Origin: Chloroflexota bacterium
GTDB lineage: Bacteria > Chloroflexota > Anaerolineae > Anaerolineales > Villigracilaceae
Direction of reading: 5' to 3'
DNA: 12,045 nt
NCBI GenBank assembly: GCA_021796155.1
Contig: JAJYOO010000038.1
Location: 1 to 12,045, forward strand
Shown here: piece after piece, positions 6,640 through 12,045 of the stretch
How positions within the stretch are numbered: the first letter of the stretch is position 1
Layout of the letters: each line of letters opens with the position of its first letter
Translations under genes and position numbers: made by a program
Notes under the pieces: generated by a model
Seen by the model: only the letters and a program-made list of their open reading frames with translations
Database searches by the model: none
Told to the model about the DNA's origin: nothing

Positions 6640-6668
6640 ATTATACGCGCTCTGGCGAGGCTTGACGG
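6640..6668 (-). promoter_or_regulatory. Candidate promoter for leaderless pcrA transcription
   Basis: On the minus strand a perfect TATAAT occupies 6645-6640. Taken as -12 to -7, it places +1 exactly on base 6633, the A of the pcrA ATG. A weak -35 (CCGTCA, three of six consensus bases, 6668-6663) lies at 17-base spacing, inside the loop of the hairpin at 6650-6679. The six bases between the box and the ATG cannot hold a Shine-Dalgarno sequence. The box is seen; its function is inferred. Confidence 0.5.
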
Positions 6669-6679
6669 CCTCGCCAGAG
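6650..6679. terminator. Hairpin between mscL and pcrA, possible terminator
   Basis: A perfect 11-base inverted repeat, CTCTGGCGAGG (6650-6660) and CCTCGCCAGAG (6669-6679), surrounds an 8-base loop. It begins 24 bases after the mscL stop codon and is GC-rich, as expected for a terminator, but neither strand has a U-tract after the stem. It may be a U-tract-independent terminator or a 3'-end stabiliser for the mscL message. It also overlaps the spacer and -35 region of the candidate pcrA promoter, so a double-stranded DNA function as an operator is equally possible. Confidence 0.55.
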
Positions 6680-6702
6680 AAATATTTTGTTGCTTGATCT
6701 TT

Positions 6703-7104
6703 CTATTTGATTTCTGAAGTGCAGTTCGGACAGCGCGTGGCTTTGAGCGCAATAGTTGAAAAACAATATGGACATTCTTTGGTAGTCGGCGCGGCGGCCG
6801 GTGTGGGGCGGGTCGCCATTTTTTCAAGGCCGGTGATGGCGCGTACCATCAGGAAGATTACGAAAGCGATGATTACGAAGTCGACAACATTGTTGATGAA
6901 GTTGCCGTAGGTCACCTTTGCGCTTCCAACCGTGAAGGCTAGGCCGCTGAAATCAATTCCTCCAATGATCAGACCAATCAACGGCATGATGATATCACTT
7001 ACCAGCGAGCTGATGATTTTCCCAAACGCGCCGCCGATGATCACAGCCACGGCCAAGTCCATCACATTGCCCCGCATGATGAATTTTTTGAAGTCTTCTA
7101 GCAT
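6703..7104 (-). CDS. mscL: Large-conductance mechanosensitive channel MscL with C-terminal zinc ribbon
   Basis: This 133-residue protein forms a homopentameric membrane pore that opens under membrane tension and releases solutes on osmotic downshock. The N-terminal amphipathic helix and start of the first transmembrane helix ([33 protein letters not shown]) are highly conserved in the family. A periplasm-side loop follows, and the second transmembrane segment is near residues 72-92 ([20 protein letters not shown]). Instead of the plain charged C-terminal helix of E. coli MscL, it ends in a CPYC...CPNC pair (Cys111, Cys114, Cys125, Cys128), a rubredoxin-like zinc ribbon after a Pro/Ala-rich linker; such tails occur in some other MscL proteins. 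GAGG lies five bases before the ATG at 7104, and a strong promoter lies about 40 bases upstream. The gene probably forms a short unit ending at the hairpin before pcrA. Confidence 0.97.
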   Translation of the reverse strand: MLEDFKKFIMRGNVMDLAVAVIIGGAFGKIISSLVSDIIMPLIGLIIGGIDFSGLAFTVGSAKVTYGNFINNVVDFVIIAFVIFLMVRAITGLEKMATRPTPAAAPTTKECPYCFSTIALKATRCPNCTSEIK

Positions 7105-7143
7105 TTCATCCTCTCCGTTTTGCTGAAGTTATGTAGCCAGTCC

Positions 7144-7172
7144 ATTCTACATTTTGGGAATTGGAATGTCAA
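7144..7172 (-). promoter_or_regulatory. Sigma70-type promoter of mscL
   Basis: On the minus strand, TTGACA (7172-7167, perfect -35), a 17-base spacer and TAGAAT (7149-7144, five of six for the -10) make a near-consensus housekeeping promoter. Transcription would begin near base 7137 and give a leader of about 33 bases carrying the GGAGAGG ribosome-binding region of mscL. This is the best promoter by sequence in the window. Confidence 0.85.
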
Positions 7173-7226
7173 CGAGGGCTTACATTAAAAAGCGATTAAG
7201 GTCACAGCACCATTTCAAAACCGTCG

Positions 7227-7232
7227 TATAAT
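7227..7232 (+). promoter_or_regulatory. Candidate -10 box for the ABC importer operon
   Basis: A perfect TATAAT lies 59 bases upstream of the first ATPase ATG, in the divergent intergenic region, facing the operon. No good -35 is present at 16-18 bases (ACAGCA at 17), which would fit a promoter that needs an activator. A second AT-rich box, TATAAA at 7262-7267, is closer to the gene but also lacks a -35. AAAGGA at 7276-7281 is the likely ribosome binding site. Confidence 0.45.
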
Positions 7233-7291
7233 CTCAAGTCGCTAGTAATTTATTGCGTTTTTATAAATAGACTGCAAAGGACAAAATAATA

Positions 7292-8284
7292 ATGTCTGAA
7301 GCTTTACTGGATGTGCAAGGACTTGAGACGGTCTTCAAAACGCCAGAGGGGGTTGTTCACGCAGTCAATGGAATATCATTTGATCTGAAAGAAGGAGAAA
7401 CATTGGGGGTTGTTGGAGAAAGTGGTTGTGGTAAGAGCGCCACAATGATGTCTATCTTGCGCCTGATCCCAGTGCCGCCTGGAAAAATAGTTGCAGGAAA
7501 GGTTCTGTTCTTTGGACAGGATTTGCTTCGAATGTCGAATGAAGAGATCAGGCATGTGCGAGGGGCGCAAATCAGCATGGTCTTTCAAGACCCTATGACT
7601 TCGCTTAACCCGGTATTGACCATTGGCCGTCAGTTGGAGGAACCGCTTATGCTACACGTCGGCATGAGTCGAGGCCAGGCGCGCGGGCGTGCCGCGGAAT
7701 TGCTTTCGATGGTGGGTATTCCGCAGGCTCAAGAGCGCTTGAATGATTTTCCTCATCAGTTCTCCGGTGGCATGCGTCAACGTGTGATGATTGCCATGGC
7801 ACTCGCGTGTTCGCCGCAGGTTCTGATTGCGGATGAACCCACTACGGCATTGGATGTGACGATTCAGGCGCAGATCACAGACCTCGTTAAACGACTGCGT
7901 GATGAACTGGGAATGGCAATTATCTGGATTACTCATGACCTGGGTATCATAGCTGGTCTGGCAAAGCGCGTCCTTGTCATGTATGGCGGATATATTATCG
8001 AAGAAGCTCCAGTGGGAGAGCTTTATGCCAATCCCCGGCACCCATATACGATTGGTTTGCTTGGCAGTCTTCCGCGTGTGGATGAAACAGAAAAGAGACG
8101 TTTATTTTCCATCGAAGGCCAGCCTCCGGTTTTATATCAAAAACCGGAATCATGTCCCTTCGCGCCGCGTTGTAAGTGGGCCATTGAGCGTTGTTGGAAG
8201 GAAAATCCATTGCTCGAACCAGTAGCACCAGAACACCGCGTAGCTTGCTGGGTTGATACTCGAACTGGGAGAAGTCGCTCATGA
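7292..8284 (+). CDS. dppD: Peptide/nickel-class ABC importer ATPase, DppD/OppD type
   Basis: This is one of two ATP-binding subunits that power a solute importer at the inner face of the membrane. The 330-residue protein has Walker A GESGCGKS (42-49), the Q-loop in [13 protein letters not shown], the ABC signature FSGGMRQR, Walker [13 protein letters not shown], and the switch histidine in ITHDLG. The C-terminal oligopeptide-transporter extension ([17 protein letters not shown] onward) contains the cysteine pattern [14 protein letters not shown]...ACW; in some DppD/OppD proteins these four cysteines hold an iron-sulfur cluster. Length and domain order are normal. It opens the operon, and its TGA overlaps the ATG of the next ATPase by four bases (ATGA at 8281-8284), so translation is coupled. 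Naming it Dpp rather than Opp or App is conventional; the substrate is unknown. Confidence 0.95.
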   Translation: MSEALLDVQGLETVFKTPEGVVHAVNGISFDLKEGETLGVVGESGCGKSATMMSILRLIPVPPGKIVAGKVLFFGQDLLRMSNEEIRHVRGAQISMVFQDPMTSLNPVLTIGRQLEEPLMLHVGMSRGQARGRAAELLSMVGIPQAQERLNDFPHQFSGGMRQRVMIAMALACSPQVLIADEPTTALDVTIQAQITDLVKRLRDELGMAIIWITHDLGIIAGLAKRVLVMYGGYIIEEAPVGELYANPRHPYTIGLLGSLPRVDETEKRRLFSIEGQPPVLYQKPESCPFAPRCKWAIERCWKENPLLEPVAPEHRVACWVDTRTGRSRS

Positions 8285-9279
8285 GCGACAATAACAAGGA
8301 AGTTATCCTGCGGGTTGAAAATCTTAAGATGCACTTTCCTATTTACCGTGGAGTTGTACGCCGTCAGGTGGGGGCCGTCCATGCGGTAGATGGAGTCAGT
8401 TTTTCGGTTCGCCGCGGCGAAACATTGGGCCTGGTGGGCGAATCCGGGTGCGGCAAAACTACTACGGGCCGGACCGTTTTGCAGCTTTATAAACCCACAT
8501 CGGGTGATGTCTTTTTTGAGGATGTTAATTTAGTGAAACTCAGAAAAGAAGAGATGCGGAAGATGCGTCGCAAGATGCAGATTATTTTCCAGGACCCGTA
8601 TGCCAGCCTCAATCCGCGAATGACCGTGGGGGAAACTATCGGGGAACCGTTAATTGTCCATAACGCGGCCAACGCCAAAGAGGTCCGGGAACGCGTCGCT
8701 TATCTGCTCAATGTTGTGAAATTGAATCCGGCTTATGTCACGCGCTATCCTCATGAGTTCTCCGGCGGACAGCGCCAACGTATCGGCATTGCTCGCGCGC
8801 TGGCTTTGCAGCCTTCCTTCATTGTTTGTGATGAGCCTATTTCCGCGCTGGATGTATCCATCCAGGCGCAGGTAGTGAATCTATTGGAGGATCTACAGCA
8901 GCAGTTCAATCTGACTTATCTTTTCATCGCGCACGACCTGTCCATGGTACGCCATATCAGTGATCGCGTGGCGGTGATGTATCTTGGCATTATTGTTGAG
9001 ATTGCGGACCGGAGCGAATTGTACAGGACTCCGCTTCATCCTTATACTCAAGCACTATTATCCGCGGTTCCCGTTCCCGATCCGTTAGTAGAAGCAAAGC
9101 GGCAGCGAATGATCCTGGAGGGCGATGTACCTTCTCCTGTAAATCCACCCTCGGGTTGTCGTTTCCGTACACGTTGTCCATTTGCCCAACCAATCTGTGC
9201 TGAGCAAGTGCCCGCCTTTCGAGAAGTAAAGCCGGGGCATTTTGCGGCATGCCACTTTGCCGAACAATTTATGCGTTAA
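8281..9279 (+). CDS. dppF: Peptide/nickel-class ABC importer ATPase, DppF/OppF type
   Basis: This is the second ATPase of the same importer, expected to pair with the DppD-type subunit. It has 332 residues, with Walker A GESGCGKT (53-60), Q-loop [18 protein letters not shown], signature FSGGQRQR, Walker [13 protein letters not shown] and switch histidine in [14 protein letters not shown]. The stretch before Walker A ([24 protein letters not shown]) is characteristic of the OppF/DppF side of the pair. The C-terminal extension carries the family's cysteine cluster ([14 protein letters not shown]...ACHF). It starts within the four-base overlap with the upstream gene. It is followed by 117 bases with no gene, which hold the leader and ribosome binding site of the binding-protein gene. 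Confidence 0.95.
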   Translation: MSDNNKEVILRVENLKMHFPIYRGVVRRQVGAVHAVDGVSFSVRRGETLGLVGESGCGKTTTGRTVLQLYKPTSGDVFFEDVNLVKLRKEEMRKMRRKMQIIFQDPYASLNPRMTVGETIGEPLIVHNAANAKEVRERVAYLLNVVKLNPAYVTRYPHEFSGGQRQRIGIARALALQPSFIVCDEPISALDVSIQAQVVNLLEDLQQQFNLTYLFIAHDLSMVRHISDRVAVMYLGIIVEIADRSELYRTPLHPYTQALLSAVPVPDPLVEAKRQRMILEGDVPSPVNPPSGCRFRTRCPFAQPICAEQVPAFREVKPGHFAACHFAEQFMR

Positions 9280-9396
9280 TGAAAAGAGAGGAGGTGGTCG
9301 AAGCCCTACACTGTGAAGGTGGCCTTTAGCGCCTTAGATGTATTCGAGAAACTCTGAATTTAAAAATTATGAGGAGAATAGCAGGAGAAGAGAACC

Positions 9397-11409
9397 ATGC
9401 GTAAGCTTTTAACGATAGTAAGCTTTGTGATGGTTATCGGTATGGTGCTTACGGCTTGCGGACCAGCTACGGCAACGTCTGCACCTTCTACTTCAGCACC
9501 ACAGCCCGCGGCACCTTCTGCCAGCGCTACGCCTGCGGGAACAGCGCAACCAACCGCAGCACCGACCCCTACCATCAAGAATCCTGATACGCTTGTTTAT
9601 GCATGTGAAGGCTGCGACCCACAGTCATTAGACCCTGCATGGGCTTATGACACGGCCAGCGGCTCGATCATACAAAACGTTTACGAAGGGTTGATCTTTT
9701 ACAACCGTGAGCATGTTGACCAATACGTTCCCATGCTTGCCACGGCTTGGAAGGTTTCCCCGGATGGCTTAACTTACACTTTCAATATTCGCCCGAATGT
9801 CAAATTCCATAACGGCGATACGTTGACAGCCAGTGATGTTGCGTATTCCTTCGTGCGCGGCTTTATCCAGAGCCGTGACAGCGGACCGCAATGGATCATG
9901 TTACAGCCATTCTTTGGGCCTTCAGTTACCGGTACGTTCCTGGATGGGACCGTCAAGCCTGGCGATAAGACCGGCGACGACGTCGTGAACACGATGTACA
10001 ACGGTGACTTTGTTGCTGCGTGCCAGGCCGCACAAAAGATGATCGTGGCTGATGATACTGCCATGACTGTGACCATGACCCTTAAGCAACCGTGGGGCCC
10101 ATTCCTTGCCTCCATTGCTAACTCATGGGGCAGCATCCTCGACCAGAAATGGGCTGTCCAACAGGGTGATTGGGATGGTAACTGCACCGACGCGCAAAAG
10201 TTCAATAATCCCGATGCCCAGGCCGATCCGCTCTTCGACAAGATGAACGGCACGGGTCCTTACATGCTCAAGAATTGGGACAAGGGCAACGAGATTGACC
10301 TCGATGCGAACCCGAACTATTGGGCGACGCAACCCTTATGGCCCAATGGCCCTTCCGGTACCGCCAAGATCGCTCACGTCGTCATCAAGATCGTCAACGA
10401 ATTCGGTACGCGCCTCGCGATGTTAGAGACCGGTGATGCCGACTTTGCTGATGTTGACCGTAACTATATTGCCCAGGTTGATCCGTTGGTGAAGGAAACA
10501 TGCGATGGATCGGGGAATGGTCAATGCCAGCCAGCCAATGCAAGTGGTTTCCTGCGCTTGTACAAAGGTATGCCAGGACTTGAGGAAGACGACTTGTTCT
10601 TCAACCAGAATGTGAACGTGGTTGGCGGCAATTCCTTCCTCGGCTCCGGAAAACTGGATGGCAACGGCGTTCCTCCGAACTTCTTTGCCGATATCCATGT
10701 TCGTAAAGCTTTCGTTGCCTGCTTTGATTTCAATACCTTCATCAAGCAGGTCTACAATGGTGAAGCTGTTCAGCCGAACGGACCGATCCCTCCGGGCGAG
10801 CTTGGTTATGACACCAGCGCTCAGCCTCAGCAATTCAGTTTGGATACCTGCAAGTCTGAATTCGCTGCTGCAGCTCAAGATCCCGGCTTGACTGATCTTA
10901 ACAATAAGGGCTTCTATCTGGCTTATATGTACAACACCGGCAACACGACCCGCCAGATTGCAGGCCAGATCCTTGCACAGAACCTCGCCAAGGTTAACCC
11001 CAAGTTCCACCTCGCTGTGAACGATGAACCGTGGCCTGTGTTCTTGAAGGACTATGAAGGCAGCCGATTGTCCGCATTTTGGCTTGGCTGGCTTGAGGAT
11101 TACCACGACCCGAATGATTGGGTTGCTCCATACCTCGGCAGCGGCGGCGCATACTCTGGTACACAGAGCTTTGATCCCACGTTGCAGAAGCAGATGGACA
11201 CCCTGATCAATCAGGCCGTGTCTTCGTCAGACCAATCTCAGCGCGCCACACTCTATGCACAGTTGAATAAGCTGGCCGTAGATAATGCGCTTGACATCTT
11301 CGCTGTTGCGCCCACTGCTCGACATTATGAGCAGGAATGGGTCCATGGTTATTACTACAATCCGATCTACTCATCGTTCTATTTTTACGCGTTGAGTAAA
11401 GGGCAGTAG
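9397..11409 (+). CDS. Extracellular solute-binding lipoprotein, SBP family 5
   Basis: This is the substrate-capturing subunit of the importer, anchored outside the membrane. The 670-residue precursor starts with a lipoprotein signal peptide: MRKLL, a hydrophobic core, and lipobox L18-T19-A20-C21, so mature protein begins at Cys21. An Ala/Pro/Ser/Thr-rich tether follows to about residue 60. The family 5 domain begins with DTLVYACEGCDPQSLDPAWAYD and includes the hallmark NVYEGLIFYN...PMLATAWKVSPDGLTYTFNIRPNVKFHNGD and a later VRKAFVACFDFNTFI. It is longer than the usual 500-600 residues, with extra segments around residues 170-215 and 360-410. Apart from the lipid-bearing Cys21 it holds eight cysteines, some in close pairs (ACEGC; ETC...GQC), suggesting disulfides. 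The ATG at 9397 has AGGAGAAG upstream. Peptides are the default guess for substrate, but sugars and metals are also carried by this family. Confidence 0.95.
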   Translation: MRKLLTIVSFVMVIGMVLTACGPATATSAPSTSAPQPAAPSASATPAGTAQPTAAPTPTIKNPDTLVYACEGCDPQSLDPAWAYDTASGSIIQNVYEGLIFYNREHVDQYVPMLATAWKVSPDGLTYTFNIRPNVKFHNGDTLTASDVAYSFVRGFIQSRDSGPQWIMLQPFFGPSVTGTFLDGTVKPGDKTGDDVVNTMYNGDFVAACQAAQKMIVADDTAMTVTMTLKQPWGPFLASIANSWGSILDQKWAVQQGDWDGNCTDAQKFNNPDAQADPLFDKMNGTGPYMLKNWDKGNEIDLDANPNYWATQPLWPNGPSGTAKIAHVVIKIVNEFGTRLAMLETGDADFADVDRNYIAQVDPLVKETCDGSGNGQCQPANASGFLRLYKGMPGLEEDDLFFNQNVNVVGGNSFLGSGKLDGNGVPPNFFADIHVRKAFVACFDFNTFIKQVYNGEAVQPNGPIPPGELGYDTSAQPQQFSLDTCKSEFAAAAQDPGLTDLNNKGFYLAYMYNTGNTTRQIAGQILAQNLAKVNPKFHLAVNDEPWPVFLKDYEGSRLSAFWLGWLEDYHDPNDWVAPYLGSGGAYSGTQSFDPTLQKQMDTLINQAVSSSDQSQRATLYAQLNKLAVDNALDIFAVAPTARHYEQEWVHGYYYNPIYSSFYFYALSKGQ

Positions 11410-11443
11410 TTGGAACCTGGTGCAGTAAAGTAATGTAAGTAAG

Positions 11444-11484
11444 TTTGGGACAGGGGTCGGGAATTTTCTCGGCCCCTGTCCAAA
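11444..11484 (+). terminator. Strong intercistronic hairpin after the binding-protein gene
   Basis: A 15-base stem (11448-11462 pairing with 11467-11481, two G-U wobbles in RNA) closes a 4-base loop, and TTT/AAA pairs can extend it beyond one bulged G. It starts 35 bases after the binding-protein stop. No U-tract follows on the plus strand, so full intrinsic termination is doubtful. In importer operons a structure in this place commonly protects the upstream message and partly blocks read-through, giving more binding protein than permease. The stem is seen directly; the role is inferred. Confidence 0.6.
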
Positions 11485-11608
11485 TCAAAGTTATGTTTCC
11501 AAGCAAGAATTTACCGTAGATAAGCATGGACAAACGCCGAGCTTGAAAAGTCCTGTTTAGCAATTGGAATCTTTCCCGCCTGTGTTCATCTGTGGTAAAG
11601 CGAATTTC

Positions 11609-11667
11609 AAAACACGTATTAAGGCAGAATAACGCAAAGTTGGTCTGCGCGTCGTTTGACGTGTTTT
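11609..11667 (+). repeat. Nested inverted repeats in the permease leader
   Basis: AAAACACGT (11609-11617) and ACGTGTTTT (11659-11667) are perfect inverted copies, 41 bases apart, and enclose a second pair GCAGA (11624-11628) and TCTGC (11644-11648). The outer pair ends 20 bases before the permease ATG. Together they could fold as one stem with an internal loop in the leader RNA or serve as spaced operator half-sites. No riboswitch family is recognised. The rest of the 11410-11687 gap shows no gene. Confidence 0.45.
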
Positions 11668-11687
11668 AGATATTCAAGGAGTTTCTG

Positions 11688-12045
11688 ATGGTTTCATACA
11701 TCGTTCGCCGATTGTTGATCCTGCCCATCGTTTTGATTGGGCTAAGCATTTTGATTTTTGCGATGATCTCGTTCCTTGACCCGGCTACCCGCGCAGCCCT
11801 ATACGTGTCTTCGCCTCCGAAAACCGCGAATGCTCTCAATCAACTTATTTTGAAATACGGGCTTGACCAGCCGATCCCGATTCAATATTGGAATTGGTTG
11901 TCTCGAGTTCTGCATGGTGACTTGGGGTATTCGAAGACTGCACAGCGACCGGTTATTAACGCCATCCTGACTTATTTTCCGGCCACGCTTGAACTTGCGA
12001 TATGGAGCTTCATCCCAATCATCGTGATTGGGGTGTGGATGGGGA
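11688..12045 (+). CDS. dppB: ABC importer permease, DppB/OppB type, C-terminus beyond window edge
   Basis: This is the first 119 residues of an inner-membrane permease that forms half of the translocation channel. It was translated directly and stays open to the window end. MVSYIVRRLLILPIVLIGLSILIFAMISF is the classic N-terminus of the family, with the first transmembrane helix at about residues 9-29. The extracytoplasmic segment holds the conserved LILKYGLDQPIPIQYWNWLS followed by VLHGDLGYSKTAQRPV. A second hydrophobic helix begins near FPATLELAIWSFIPIIVIGVWMG. The family is usually about 310-340 residues, so roughly two thirds is missing, including the cytoplasmic loop that contacts the ATPases. 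The ATG at 11688 has AAGGAG seven bases upstream. It follows the binding-protein gene by 278 bases, and a DppC-type partner is expected beyond the edge. Confidence 0.95.
   Translation, partial: MVSYIVRRLLILPIVLIGLSILIFAMISFLDPATRAALYVSSPPKTANALNQLILKYGLDQPIPIQYWNWLSRVLHGDLGYSKTAQRPVINAILTYFPATLELAIWSFIPIIVIGVWMG

Noticed and set aside
7105..7291. Possible small gene or RNA in the divergent region
   Set aside because: The region is fully explained as back-to-back promoters and leaders; no frame with a ribosome binding site and no tRNA-like fold was seen.
9287..9330. Possible leader peptide after GAGGAGG (GTG start, about 11 codons) before the binding-protein gene
   Set aside because: The GTG directly overlaps the GGAGG with no spacing, and the short peptide shows no regulatory codon pattern.
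10423..11106. Minus-strand open frame of 227 residues inside the binding-protein gene
   Set aside because: It lies wholly inside a clear lipoprotein gene on the other strand, with no ribosome binding site or recognisable motif.
1..12045. CRISPR array, defence island, biosynthetic cluster or other new multi-gene system
   Set aside because: Every gene except the 70-residue protein belongs to a well-known housekeeping or transport family, there are no spaced direct repeats, and no group of unknown genes clusters together.

Overview
The window looks like an ordinary chromosomal stretch from a Chloroflexota bacterium, most likely of the Anaerolineae type. This is an inference from several things: the style of the solute-binding lipoprotein (short signal peptide, then a long Ala/Pro/Ser/Thr spacer), an opp/dpp-type transporter with the ATPase genes first, an MscL with a C-terminal zinc ribbon, moderate base composition, and two interspersed repeat types that I recall as common in such genomes. 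No rRNA, tRNA, CRISPR, transposase or phage gene is visible.

Bases 1-7104 form a minus-strand block. Read in the direction of transcription it runs: mscL, a pcrA/uvrD helicase, a palindromic interspersed repeat, a YajO-like aldo/keto reductase, a Nudix hydrolase (abutting it as TAA-ATG), a class I O-methyltransferase, a sugar-phosphate nucleotidyltransferase with a left-handed beta-helix tail, an intrinsic terminator that overlaps that gene's stop codon, a small protein of unknown function (possibly DUF6504-like), and a class I/II PLP aminotransferase that runs off the left edge. Metabolically this block is a housekeeping mixture rather than one pathway. The terminator at 1124-1154, the hairpin at 6650-6679 and the repeat at 4372-4456 divide it into probable transcription units.

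Bases 7105-7291 are a divergent promoter region. It has a near-consensus sigma70-type promoter for mscL and a TATAAT box towards the plus strand.

Bases 7292-12045 are a plus-strand peptide/nickel-class ABC importer operon: two ATPases overlapping by ATGA, then a large lipoprotein solute-binding protein, then a 278-base gap with strong RNA structure, then the first permease (DppB/OppB type), which runs off the right edge. The second permease presumably follows outside the window. Together they would encode an importer for oligopeptides or similar solutes; the substrate cannot be read from sequence.

I found no convincing undescribed multi-gene system. The points most worth a second look are small-scale: two genes without a visible Shine-Dalgarno sequence whose -10 boxes would put transcription start on the ATG (pcrA and the 70-residue protein); a nucleotidyltransferase whose inter-domain linker appears to be built from genomic repeat sequence read in frame; a strong hairpin without a U-tract between the binding-protein and permease genes; and the palindromic repeat between pcrA and the reductase gene.
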